Shown here one piece after another: positions 1 through 27,400 of a stretch of DNA of 64,000 nucleotides (the first letter of the stretch is position 1; each line of letters starts with the position of its first letter). Source of the DNA: Mesostigma viride (taxonomy: Eukaryota > Streptophyta > Mesostigmatophyceae > Mesostigmatales > Mesostigmataceae); contig RPFO01000132.1 in NCBI GenBank assembly GCA_009746045.1, positions 350,517-414,516 on the forward strand. Reading direction: 5' to 3'. The position numbers and the translations under genes were made by a program. The notes under the pieces are model-generated. The model was not told the DNA's origin. It was given only the letters and a program-made list of their open reading frames with translations, and searched no databases.

Positions 1-245
1 CAGGTGGTCATTCAATTGATGTATTGGTGCATGCAGTCACACGACTTTGAATTAATGGGTATTTGAATTCAGTCGACATGAATACACTGACATGCACATG
101 GGATTTTATGTTAGTTAGATTCAAGCCTGAGATGCTAGCATGTCCAGTTCACAAGCCCAAGAGCAGCATGTCCAGTTATCTTACGTTTGTAGTGTGTGTG
201 TCAAAGTACGTTCATGTTTTCGAGCCCGAGAACACGCCTCCCACA

Positions 246-13780
<13,535 letters not shown>

Positions 13781-13816
13781 CTGGGGGGGGGGAGGAAAGG
13801 GAAGAGAGAGGCAGGG

Positions 13817-14062
13817 CGGAGGGAGGGAGGGAGGGAGGGAGGGAGGGAGGGAGGGAGGGAGGGAGGGAGGGAGGGAGGGAGGGAGGGAGGGAGGAGGGAG
13901 GGAGGGAGGGAGGGAGGGAGGGAGGGAGGGAGGGAGGGAGGGAGGGAGGGAGGGAGGGAGGGAGGGAGGGAGGGAGGGAGGGAGGGAGGGAGGGAGGGAG
14001 GGAGGGAGGGAGGGAGGGAGGAGGGAGGGAGGGAGGGAGGGAGGGAGGGAGGGAGGGAGGGA
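13817..14062. repeat. (GGGA)n tetranucleotide array next to a RIB72 3' splice site
   Basis: About 61 GGGA units (TCCC in the gene's sense), with two single-base losses at about 13891 and 14022. The array lies about 36 bp upstream of the acceptor at 13781 and forms a long polypyrimidine run before it. Poly-Pro/Ser and Gly/Arg/Glu reading frames through it are artefacts of the repeat. Confidence 0.95.
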
Positions 14063-17000
14063 CAAAGGGTAAGGGACAGGAAAGAGGGGGTGCCAACGTG
14101 GTGGTGGTGCGTTAGGGTGGGGGAAGAGGAGATGGATCAACGTGGGGTTGGGAGGGGCATGGGACAGGGAAGGGCCCAGGGGGGCAAAGGAGTAAAAGAA
14201 ATACACGGTGTCATGGCAAGAAAACAAAAAGAAAGCTAATGTTGTTCAGTAGGAACTTGAGCTTGGGTCGGACAGGGAACGAACAATGTAGCTAAAATGT
14301 AAAAGGAAATGCCGACATGTGCGGTATTGAAGGCGTGGTACAATGTGCCACCTTGAAAATGGTGTGCTCCCTTGAGTGAAATCGGGTGTTTATAAACAGA
14401 TACATGCGTCGATAGTGTATCCTCTTCTACCGTTACACCTGCGCAGGTATACGATTGAGAGTAGTTACAGTACCCGCATCCGCCTGGGTTCCCAGGCACT
14501 TGACATCTCAGGCACTGGCATTCGGTTTTAGAACCACATGCGATAATGCATGGGAAACATTAAAGCCATAAAGACCCATGCTTTCTAAAAGAGAAGGTTT
14601 GAGAACACTACCTGAAGTTAGAAGGGGGGCACAGGGGACGCAAACCTAGAATAGTGGCCACAAGATCGCCCTGCCAGCGGTTCAGATATCCATGAAACAA
14701 CCAGCTTTCCTGGTGTGTTCATACTACCAACGCCACAAAGGTTGTATACTATACTGTCATGGCTTTAGTACGAGTCCCAATAAGGTTATCTTTGCGCCCT
14801 CCCTGTCCAGAAACAGGCTTCAAAAGTGCACCACAGTCTGGTTTGTGGCACCTTTACTCCGCCTCAATTCCTTGTCTCACGCGATTCCACGTGTTACACA
14901 TGCAATCACCCTGACATAGTTCCTAGAGGCTTATGTGAAGTTCCTGGGGGGTGTTTGCTCGTGCCAGCATTGACACCTTCCAAACTTTCTGTAAGAACAT
15001 TGTCTGGGCAACTCCCCCCAACCCCCGCCGTCCACCCCCGAGTGCACTGCCCGTACAATGTATCCTATTCTACATCATGATGCGTCTCGCACGCAAAGCC
15101 TGCCTGAACCCGTGCTTTTTGTCTCAAAATTGGCCCATCATACGTCTGCCAGCTTTTCGCATGTGCGCATCATGGCGAACGGTTCTGCTGAGAAAAAGGG
15201 CCTGCCTGCAACTTGTCGCCAATGAACTTCCGAAATTTATGGTTACACCGAAGCGGCTAAAAAGATTAACAAAGAGGCATGAGCGTAAGCCTTTGAATGC
15301 GGCTATTAAGGGTGAACGCAATTGGGGACTGCAATCTGGCGCCTTGTGCTGCAACAGCGGCTATTACTTACACGAGGATCTTGAAACGTCATGCCGGGGA
15401 GTTTCGGAAGATTTTGAGCCATGGGCGACCCCATGGGCGACGTCATTTCCGAAGGATCGCTGTATCTTATTGGCCCCCGTTAAAGTCAATAATAACCTCA
15501 GAATATGCTATCCAAAACGGGACGTAAGGTCGGTTTGCTGCTTAGCCAAGCTGACCTTCCAGGATGCGGCATTTATTCTAGCTCCAAGCATCACGCACAC
15601 ATCCGACTTCCACGTTCATCGCTATGACGGCAAAACCTGTGGGCTTCCTTACGCTTTATGGCTGGGAATGCCCTCAAACAGGGTAAATGGCTGTTCAATG
15701 TCGCATGGCGCAGCAATCGCGGATGAAGCGTAAACCTGAGTGCAGAATCCTCGCATCCCAATTCCCACCTATGATGCCAAAAATAGGGCATAATGCAAAC
15801 GGTGGAAAAGCACTTTGCCATATTCAGAAACCGTACGATCAAACACTATCCTGTCAGTTCAGTTATTTCTGACGCCGGTCACAACCAATCTATTCTGACA
15901 GTAAATCCGTACTTGTAATAAGGTGTACTCGCAACAACCGAGGGAATGGCCACTGTCGACTCGTTGCAGAAGAGGTACGTAGTCAGGTGCCGTACCCATG
16001 CTTGCGAACGCAAGATTTGGTAACAAAACGGGACGCCACGTGTTACGCATCAAGCATTCGCGCGCAAATACTCATCCCGCGTTTTGCACAATGTGGTGCA
16101 GTATTGTCACGTTCCCATGGTTGCAGGTCTAGTGGCAGCTACGAACGGAACGCACAATTTTGTTCCTCCGGAATCTGGTTGATGACCTTGTCCCTGGTTT
16201 TTTTATGGCAGCCTTCGCAAGACGTTGAGTTTGAACTTTTCGCGCTTTCACGGCGTAATAATTGGCCTAAATTTCCCACACCTTGACCTGGAGATGGTGT
16301 ACTCGATCGCCCAGTTGACCATTTTGGCTGGAATGCCAAGTGACCAGCAAGCAACAACAGGCTGCCTCGTACATGTCCACTAAAACATTCTTGTTAAGGT
16401 GATCAGTTAATTTCCTGCCGAGTCTCGCAGAACCTGCTGATGGAGTTGGAAGAGCAACAGATCCGGAATTTCCTGGTGGAAAATAGGCTTGCAGACGACA
16501 TGAGCTTGAAGCATTTTGCATCATTCTTCCCGTCAGCTTACAGGTACTATTAAGTTGTATGTGAGTGCTTGCACTCACGGTTTAGACACAACTCAGATAG
16601 ATGCAAATGAATGAAATTCTGGGCAAGCTACCGTCAGATAAACACCGTTGCTGACAAGTACTGCTCATGTCTACTGTCTACCGTTGCTTCTCACAACTAT
16701 TACCATGTCATCGGATCCGCTTGTCGGTACGCTCCCGCTCGCGAAGCAGGTCGCAACCTGAGATAATCCAACTCCACAAAGCCTTTTTGCGACACTTCGG
16801 TGCCCTGCGCCATAAAGTGGAAGCCAACATCGAGCAACGATATGCGACGCTGCCTAGAGAGGTGAGCAGCTCCCCCCAAGCTGACGCGATGCGAAAATAT
16901 GATTATACGCCCCCTTCCAAGTTTAACGGCACGGTGGCTTCTTCGAGTACCTTCCGAGAGTTCCCACCATGCTTGGCTACTGCCTTCTATCGACTTCCCT

Positions 17001-17338
17001 TCAATTGTCCTTGTTGCATATTCTATGGCTTTTATTGAAACTTAGCAAGCGTTTTCGTAACCTGTTGGCACCTTCTAATCGTCATCAGGCCCGCTCTGTT
17101 CTGCTTCGTACAAGCACGCAGTAGCACCGTAACATACTTGCGTGACTACCTCTAGGTCGCTGTTTGTTTACCGTGCGATTTAAGCGGCTTCCTAAATCGC
17201 AATAACTAATCGAGTTTGTTACTCACCGGGCCGCACTTATGTTAGCACGCCGCAAGGCAACCTCTATGTAATAAAGGGTGTGGTCCCGCTCTTCTAGCGG
17301 TGGCCACTCTTTCAACGTTGTGCAAGGTTCCCCCACAG
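14063..17338. other. No recognisable gene
   Basis: This stretch is of mixed composition without long tandem repeats. Reading frames up to 260 codons occur (for example 14951-15733, plus), but none shows a domain, codon bias or splice structure that I recognise. A CATGGGCGAC direct repeat sits at about 15419-15440. The missing 5' exon of the RIB72 gene could be here or further upstream. I did not find it. Confidence 0.5.
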
Positions 17339-17413
17339 GCTTTGAACGCATTCAGAGGCGCCGGGTTGGGAGAATCTAAAGGGCTCTCCTGGAACCTGAG
17401 GGGTTTTGGGGGA
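17339..17413. repeat. Dispersed repeat, copy 1 (partner at 39737)
   Basis: About 75 bp containing AACGCATTCAGAGGCGCC and ending GTTTTGGGGG. A diverged second copy in the same orientation lies at 39737-39811. It does not match either LINE family in the window. Confidence 0.75.
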
Positions 17414-17463
17414 CCTTCATCATGTATTGTGATCTTACGGTGATCTTCATCATGTACATTCTA

Positions 17464-17728
17464 CTACTATACTATACTATACTATACTATATACTATACT
17501 ATACTATACTATACTATACTATACTATACTATACTATACTATACTATACTATACTATACTATACTATACTATACTATACTATACTATACTATACTATACT
17601 ATACTATACTATACTATACTATACTATACTATACTATACTATACTATACTATACTATACTATACTATACTATACTATACTATACTATACTATACTATATA
17701 CTATACTATACTATATACTATACTATAC
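17464..17728. repeat. (ACTAT)n pentanucleotide array
   Basis: About 53 units of ACTAT, with shortened ATA joints near both ends. The poly-(LYYTI) reading frame through it is a repeat artefact. Confidence 0.96.
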
Positions 17729-18487
17729 CATATTTATATTACTAGGCTCCGAGCAGGTTCCCCTACCCCCTCCCATGGCGAGAGGTAGGATCTATCAGTC
17801 CTGCTGGGCACATCCACAGAAGATACTTTGAGCCAAGCAGCCATTTTGCTTCAGTCCCATCCTCTCCACCACTTGTTGTGAAAGGGCTTCATTGCCTTTC
17901 CTATCTGCAAGCTTGTGAGCTGCTCCTTATGCCGGCGCTGGTCCCTAGAGCCCAAGGTTCCTTGCGTGAGGTCCCTTTCTTGGGCGCATACCCCCTTCAT
18001 CGGTGAACCGTTACAGCGTCATTGGCAGCCCGAATACGCTGCTACCACTACGCATGGCAAGCCTTAGCGGATTCCTCTACGAGGATTCCCTAGTTGGCAT
18101 CCCATTTTCTGTTTGGAACCAGCCTGGGGTGTTGCCGGCTGTGCAACCTGTTTAGGGATTTTCTTTTCTGCTTCTCTACTGACAAAGGTTCTTGCGTCCC
18201 GTTTCTAATTACTACCCTTACCTTTCTAATGACTGCCCTTCAAATATTGACAACCCTTGTCATGGTCCCTAACCAGTAATCACACGGGTCACGTTCAATG
18301 GCTTTGGGTACGTTGACAACCCAAGTTGCCTGCTTGGCACCCAATTCGCTCGGTCTCCATGTCCCCCCTTCCCCTTAACCATCGTTCACCCAGTTGCCTT
18401 CGTTCGGGTTATCTCGCACGCGGATCCTTTGCCTGCGCGGCTGCTCATCTACTCCTTTGCCTCTGCTTCCTGCGCCCCCATATCAAC
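17729..18487. other. No recognisable gene between the ACTAT array and the 29-bp array
   Basis: Unique, T/C-rich sequence. The last 30 or so bases grade into the first 29-bp unit. No exon with convincing borders was found. Confidence 0.5.
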
Positions 18488-21400
18488 TTATCCCCTGTCC
18501 ACCCATTACCTGACAGTTATCCACCCATTACCTAACAGTTATCCCCTGTCCACCCATTACCTGACAGTTATCCACCCATTACCTGACAGTTATCCCCTGT
18601 CCACCCATTACCTGACAGTTATCCCCTGTCCACCCATTACCTGACAGTTATCCCCTGTCCACCCATTACCTGACAGTTATCCCCTGTCCACCCATTACCT
18701 GACAGTGATCCCCTGTCCACCCATTACCTGACAGTGATCCCCTGTCCACCCATTACCTGACAGTGATCCCCTGTCCACCCATTACCTGACAGTGATCCCC
18801 TGTCCACCCATTACCTGACAGTTATCCCCTGTCCACCCATTACCTGACAGTTATCCCCTGTCCACCCATTACCTGACAGTTATCCCCTGTCCACCCATTA
18901 CCTGACAGTTATCCCCTGTCCACCCATTACCTGACAGTTATCCCCTGTCCACCCATTACCTGACAGTTATCCCCTGTCCACCCATTACCTGACAGTGATC
19001 CCCTGTCCACCCATTACCTGACAGTTATCCCCTGTCCACCCATTACCTGACAGTTATCCCCTGTCCACCCATTACCTGACAGTTATCCACCCATTACCTA
19101 ACAGTTATCCCCTGTCCACCCATTACCTGACAGTTATCCACCCATTACCTGACAGTGATCCCCTGTCCACCCATTACCTGACAGTTATCCCCTATCCACC
19201 CATTACCTGACAGTTATCCCCTGTCCACCCATTACCTGACAGTTATCCCCTGTCCACCCATTACCTGACAGTTATCCCCTGTCCACCCATTACCTAACAG
19301 TGATCCCCTGTCCACCCATTACCTGACAGTGATCCCCTGTCCACCCATTACCTGACAGTGATCCCCTGTCCACCCATTACCTGACAGTGATCCCCTGTCC
19401 ACCCATTACCTGACAGTTATCCCCTGTCCACCCATTACCTGACAGTTATCCCCTGTCCACCCATTACCTGACAGTGATCCCCTGTCCACCCATTACCTGA
19501 CAGTTATCCCCTGTCCACCCATTACCTGACAGTGATCCCCTGTCCACCCATTACCTGACAGTTATCCCCTGTCCACCCATTACCTGACAGTGATCCCCTG
19601 TCCACCCATTACCTGACAGTTATCCACCCATTACCTGACAGTTATCCCCTGTCCACCCATTACCTGACAGTGATCCCCTGTCCACCCATTACCTGACAGT
19701 TATCCCCTATCCACCCATTACCTGACAGTTATCCCCTGTCCACCCATTACCTGACAGTGATCCCCTGTCCACCCATTACCTGACAGTTATCCCCTGTCCA
19801 CCCATTACCTGACAGTTATCCCCTGTCCACCCATTACCTGACAGTGATCCCCTGTCCACCCATTACCTGACAGTGATCCCCTGTCCACCCATTACCTGAC
19901 AGTTATCCCCTGTCCACCCATTACCTGACAGTTATCCCCTGTCCACCCATTACCTGACAGTTATCCCCTGTCCACCCATTACCTGACAGTGATCCCCTGT
20001 CCACCCATTACCTGACAGTGATCCCCTGTCCACCCATTACCTGACAGTTATCCCCTGTCCACCCATTACCTGACAGTGATCCCCTGTCCACCCATTACCT
20101 GACAGTTATCCCCTGTCCACCCATTACCTGACAGTTATCCCCTGTCCACCCATTACCTGACAGTTATCCCCTGTCCACCCATTACCTGACAGTTATCCCC
20201 TGTCCACCCATTACCTGACAGTGATCCCCTGTCCACCCATTACCTGACAGTGATCCCCTGTCCACCCATTACCTGACAGTGATCCCCTGTCCACCCATTA
20301 CCTGACAGTGATCCCCTGTCCACCCATTACCTGACAGTGATCCCCTGTCCACCCATTACCTGACAGTGATCCCCTGTCCACCCATTACCTGACAGTTATC
20401 CCCTGTCCACCCATTACCTGACAGTTATCCCCTGTCCACCCATTACCTGACAGTGATCCCCTGTCCACCCATTACCTGACAGTTATCCCCTGTCCACCCA
20501 TTACCTGACAGTGATCCCCTGTCCACCCATTACCTGACAGTTATCCCCTGTCCACCCATTACCTGACAGTGATCCCCTGTCCACCCATTACCTGACAGTG
20601 ATCCCCTGTCCACCCATTACCTGACAGTTATCCCCTGTCCACCCATTACCTGACAGTTATCCCCTGTCCACCCATTACCTGACAGTTATCCCCTGTCCAC
20701 CCATTACCTGACAGTGATCCCCTGTCCACCCATTACCTGACAGTGATCCCCTGTCCACCCATTACCTGACAGTGATCCCCTGTCCACCCATTACCTGACA
20801 GTTATCCCCTGTCCACCCATTACCTGACAGTGATCCCCTGTCCACCCATTACCTGACAGTTATCCCCTGTCCACCCATTACCTGACAGTGATCCCCTGTC
20901 CACCCATTACCTGACAGTTATCCCCTGTCCACCCATTACCTGACAGTGATCCCCTGTCCACCCATTACCTGACAGTTATCCCCTGTCCACCCATTACCTG
21001 ACAGTGATCCCCTGTCCACCCATTACCTGACAGTGATCCCCTGTCCACCCATTACCTGACAGTGATCCCCTGTCCACCCATTACCTGACAGTTATCCCCT
21101 GTCCACCCATTACCTGACAGTGATCCCCTGTCCACCCATTACCTGACAGTGATCCCCTGTCCACCCATTACCTGACAGTTATCCCCTGTCCACCCATTAC
21201 CTGACAGTTATCCCCTGTCCACCCATTACCTGACAGTTATCCCCTGTCCACCCATTACCTGACAGTGATCCCCTGTCCACCCATTACCTGACAGTTATCC
21301 CCTGTCCACCCATTACCTGACAGTGATCCCCTGTCCACCCATTACCTGACAGTTATCCCCTGTCCACCCATTACCTGACAGTGATCCCCTGTCCACCCAT

Positions 21401-24400
21401 TACCTGACAGTTATCCCCTGTCCACCCATTACCTGACAGTTATCCCCTGTCCACCCATTACCTGACAGTTATCCCCTGTCCACCCATTACCTGACAGTTA
21501 TCCCCTGTCCACCCATTACCTGACAGTGATCCCCTGTCCACCCATTACCTGACAGTTATCCCCTGTCCACCCATTACCTGACAGTGATCCCCTGTCCACC
21601 CATTACCTGACAGTTATCCCCTGTCCACCCATTACCTGACAGTGATCCCCTGTCCACCCATTACCTGACAGTTATCCCCTGTCCACCCATTACCTGACAG
21701 TGATCCCCTGTCCACCCATTACCTGACAGTTATCCCCTGTCCACCCATTACCTGACAGTTATCCCCTGTCCACCCATTACCTGACAGTGATCCCCTGTCC
21801 ACCCATTACCTGACAGTGATCCCCTGTCCACCCATTACCTGACAGTGATCCCCTGTCCACCCATTACCTGACAGTGATCCCCTGTCCACCCATTACCTGA
21901 CAGTTATCCCCTGTCCACCCATTACCTGACAGTTATCCCCTGTCCACCCATTACCTGACAGTTATCCCCTGTCCACCCATTACCTGACAGTGATCCCCTG
22001 TCCACCCATTACCTGACAGTTATCCCCTGTCCACCCATTACCTGACAGTTATCCCCTGTCCACCCATTACCTGACAGTGATCCCCTGTCCACCCATTACC
22101 TGACAGTTATCCCCTGTCCACCCATTACCTGACAGTTATCCCCTGTCCACCCATTACCTGACAGTGATCCCCTGTCCACCCATTACCTGACAGTGATCCC
22201 CTGTCCACCCATTACCTGACAGTGATCCCCTGTCCACCCATTACCTGACAGTTATCCCCTGTCCACCCATTACCTGACAGTTATCCCCTGTCCACCCATT
22301 ACCTGACAGTGATCCCCTGTCCACCCATTACCTGACAGTTATCCCCTGTCCACCCATTACCTGACAGTGATCCCCTGTCCACCCATTACCTGACAGTTAT
22401 CCCCTGTCCACCCATTACCTGACAGTTATCCCCTGTCCACCCATTACCTGACAGTGATCCCCTGTCCACCCATTACCTGACAGTTATCCCCTGTCCACCC
22501 ATTACCTGACAGTGATCCCCTGTCCACCCATTACCTGACAGTTATCCCCTGTCCACCCATTACCTGACAGTGATCCCCTGTCCACCCATTACCTGACAGT
22601 TATCCCCTGTCCACCCATTACCTGACAGTGATCCCCTGTCCACCCATTACCTGACAGTTATCCCCTGTCCACCCATTACCTGACAGTTATCCCCTGTCCA
22701 CCCATTACCTGACAGTTATCCCCTGTCCACCCATTACCTGACAGTTATCCCCTGTCCACCCATTACCTGACAGTGATCCCCTGTCCACCCATTACCTGAC
22801 AGTTATCCCCTGTCCACCCATTACCTGACAGTGATCCCCTGTCCACCCATTACCTGACAGTTATCCCCTGTCCACCCATTACCTGACAGTGATCCCCTGT
22901 CCACCCATTACCTGACAGTTATCCCCTGTCCACCCATTACCTGACAGTTATCCCCTGTCCACCCATTACCTGACAGTGATCCCCTGTCCACCCATTACCT
23001 GACAGTTATCCCCTGTCCACCCATTACCTGACAGTGATCCCCTGTCCACCCATTACCTGACAGTGATCCCCTGTCCACCCATTACCTGACAGTTATCCCC
23101 TGTCCACCCATTACCTGACAGTTATCCCCTGTCCACCCATTACCTGACAGTGATCCCCTGTCCACCCATTACCTGACAGTTATCCCCTGTCCACCCATTA
23201 CCTGACAGTTATCCCCTGTCCACCCATTACCTGACAGTGATCCCCTGTCCACCCATTACCTGACAGTGATCCCCTGTCCACCCATTACCTGACAGTTATC
23301 CCCTGTCCACCCATTACCTGACAGTGATCCCCTGTCCACCCATTACCTGACAGTTATCCCCTGTCCACCCATTACCTGACAGTTATCCCCTGTCCACCCA
23401 TTACCTGACAGTGATCCCCTGTCCACCCATTACCTGACAGTTATCCCCTGTCCACCCATTACCTGACAGTGATCCCCTGTCCACCCATTACCTGACAGTT
23501 ATCCCCTGTCCACCCATTACCTGACAGTTATCCCCTGTCCACCCATTACCTGACAGTTATCCCCTGTCCACCCATTACCTGACAGTGATCCCCTGTCCAC
23601 CCATTACCTGACAGTGATCCCCTGTCCACCCATTACCTGACAGTTATCCCCTGTCCACCCATTACCTGACAGTGATCCCCTGTCCACCCATTACCTGACA
23701 GTTATCCCCTGTCCACCCATTACCTGACAGTGATCCCCTGTCCACCCATTACCTGACAGTTATCCCCTGTCCACCCATTACCTGACAGTTATCCCCTGTC
23801 CACCCATTACCTGACAGTGATCCCCTGTCCACCCATTACCTGACAGTTATCCCCTGTCCACCCATTACCTGACAGTGATCCCCTGTCCACCCATTACCTG
23901 ACAGTGATCCCCTGTCCACCCATTACCTGACAGTTATCCCCTGTCCACCCATTACCTGACAGTGATCCCCTGTCCACCCATTACCTGACAGTGATCCCCT
24001 GTCCACCCATTACCTGACAGTGATCCCCTGTCCACCCATTACCTGACAGTTATCCCCTGTCCACCCATTACCTGACAGTGATCCCCTGTCCACCCATTAC
24101 CTGACAGTTATCCCCTGTCCACCCATTACCTGACAGTGATCCCCTGTCCACCCATTACCTGACAGTGATCCCCTGTCCACCCATTACCTGACAGTTATCC
24201 CCTGTCCACCCATTACCTGACAGTTATCCCCTGTCCACCCATTACCTGACAGTGATCCCCTGTCCACCCATTACCTGACAGTTATCCCCTGTCCACCCAT
24301 TACCTGACAGTGATCCCCTGTCCACCCATTACCTGACAGTTATCCCCTGTCCACCCATTACCTGACAGTGATCCCCTGTCCACCCATTACCTGACAGTTA

Positions 24401-27400
24401 TCCCCTGTCCACCCATTACCTGACAGTTATCCCCTGTCCACCCATTACCTGACAGTTATCCCCTGTCCACCCATTACCTGACAGTTATCCCCTGTCCACC
24501 CATTACCTGACAGTGATCCCCTGTCCACCCATTACCTGACAGTTATCCCCTGTCCACCCATTACCTGACAGTTATCCCCTGTCCACCCATTACCTGACAG
24601 TTATCCACCCATTACCTGACAGTTATCCCCTGTCCACCCATTACCTGACAGTGATCCCCTGTCCACCCATTACCTGACAGTTATCCCCTGTCCACCCATT
24701 ACCTGACAGTGATCCCCTGTCCACCCATTACCTGACAGTTATCCCCTGTCCACCCATTACCTGACAGTGATCCCCTGTCCACCCATTACCTGACAGTTAT
24801 CCCCTGTCCACCCATTACCTGACAGTTATCCCCTGTCCACCCATTACCTGACAGTTATCCCCTGTCCACCCATTACCTGACAGTTATCCCCTGTCCACCC
24901 ATTACCTGACAGTTATCCCCTGTCCACCCATTACCTGACAGTTATCCCCTGTCCACCCATTACCTGACAGTTATCCCCTGTCCACCCATTACCTGACAGT
25001 GATCCCCTGTCCACCCATTACCTGACAGTTATCCCCTGTCCACCCATTACCTGACAGTTATCCCCTGTCCACCCATTACCTGACAGTGATCCCCTGTCCA
25101 CCCATTACCTGACAGTTATCCCCTGTCCACCCATTACCTGACAGTGATCCCCTGTCCACCCATTACCTGACAGTTATCCCCTGTCCACCCATTACCTGAC
25201 AGTTATCCCCTGTCCACCCATTACCTGACAGTTATCCCCTGTCCACCCATTACCTGACAGTTATCCCCTGTCCACCCATTACCTGACAGTGATCCCCTGT
25301 CCACCCATTACCTGACAGTTATCCCCTGTCCACCCATTACCTGACAGTTATCCCCTGTCCACCCATTACCTGACAGTTATCCCCTGTCCACCCATTACCT
25401 GACAGTTATCCCCTGTCCACCCATTACCTGACAGTGATCCCCTGTCCACCCATTACCTGACAGTTATCCCCTGTCCACCCATTACCTGACAGTTATCCCC
25501 TGTCCACCCATTACCTGACAGTGATCCCCTGTCCACCCATTACCTGACAGTTATCCCCTGTCCACCCATTACCTGACAGTGATCCCCTGTCCACCCATTA
25601 CCTGACAGTTATCCCCTGTCCACCCATTACCTGACAGTGATCCCCTGTCCACCCATTACCTGACAGTTATCCCCTGTCCACCCATTACCTGACAGTTATC
25701 CCCTGTCCACCCATTACCTGACAGTGATCCCCTGTCCACCCATTACCTGACAGTTATCCCCTGTCCACCCATTACCTGACAGTTATCCCCTGTCCACCCA
25801 TTACCTGACAGTGATCCCCTGTCCACCCATTACCTGACAGTTATCCCCTGTCCACCCATTACCTGACAGTGATCCCCTGTCCACCCATTACCTGACAGTT
25901 ATCCCCTGTCCACCCATTACCTGACAGTGATCCCCTGTCCACCCATTACCTGACAGTTATCCCCTGTCCACCCATTACCTGACAGTTATCCCCTGTCCAC
26001 CCATTACCTGACAGTGATCCCCTGTCCACCCATTACCTGACAGTTATCCCCTGTCCACCCATTACCTGACAGTGATCCCCTGTCCACCCATTACCTGACA
26101 GTGATCCCCTGTCCACCCATTACCTGACAGTTATCCCCTGTCCACCCATTACCTGACAGTGATCCCCTGTCCACCCATTACCTGACAGTTATCCCCTGTC
26201 CACCCATTACCTGACAGTTATCCCCTGTCCACCCATTACCTGACAGTGATCCCCTGTCCACCCATTACCTGACAGTTATCCCCTGTCCACCCATTACCTG
26301 ACAGTTATCCCCTGTCCACCCATTACCTGACAGTGATCCCCTGTCCACCCATTACCTGACAGTTATCCCCTGTCCACCCATTACCTGACAGTTATCCCCT
26401 GTCCACCCATTACCTGACAGTTATCCCCTGTCCACCCATTACCTGACAGTTATCCCCTGTCCACCCATTACCTGACAGTTATCCCCTGTCCACCCATTAC
26501 CTGACAGTTATCCCCTGTCCACCCATTACCTGACAGTTATCCCCTGTCCACCCATTACCTGACAGTTATCCCCTGTCCACCCATTACCTGACAGTGATCC
26601 CCTGTCCACCCATTACCTGACAGTTATCCCCTGTCCACCCATTACCTGACAGTTATCCCCTGTCCACCCATTACCTGACAGTGATCCCCTGTCCACCCAT
26701 TACCTGACAGTTATCCCCTGTCCACCCATTACCTGACAGTTATCCCCTGTCCACCCATTACCTGACAGTTATCCCCTGTCCACCCATTACCTGACAGTTA
26801 TCCCCTGTCCACCCATTACCTGACAGTTATCCCCTGTCCACCCATTACCTGACAGTTATCCCCTGTCCACCCATTACCTGACAGTTATCCCCTGTCCACC
26901 CATTACCTGACAGTTATCCCCTGTCCACCCATTACCTGACAGTTATCCCCTGTCCACCCATTACCTGACAGTGATCCCCTGTCCACCCATTACCTGACAG
27001 TTATCCCCTGTCCACCCATTACCTGACAGTTATCCCCTGTCCACCCATTACCTGACAGTTATCCCCTGTCCACCCATTACCTGACAGTTATCCCCTGTCC
27101 ACCCATTACCTGACAGTTATCCCCTGTCCACCCATTACCTGACAGTTATCCCCTGTCCACCCATTACCTGACAGTTATCCCCTGTCCACCCATTACCTGA
27201 CAGTTATCCCCTGTCCACCCATTACCTGACAGTTATCCCCTGTCCACCCATTACCTGACAGTTATCCCCTGTCCACCCATTACCTGACAGTGATCCCCTG
27301 TCCACCCATTACCTGACAGTTATCCCCTGTCCACCCATTACCTGACAGTTATCCCCTGTCCACCCATTACCTGACAGTTATCCCCTGTCCACCCATTACC

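Noticed and set aside
14951-15733. 260-codon plus-strand reading frame
   Set aside because: No domain, no codon bias and no splice context. The opposite strand and neighbouring frames look equally unstructured.
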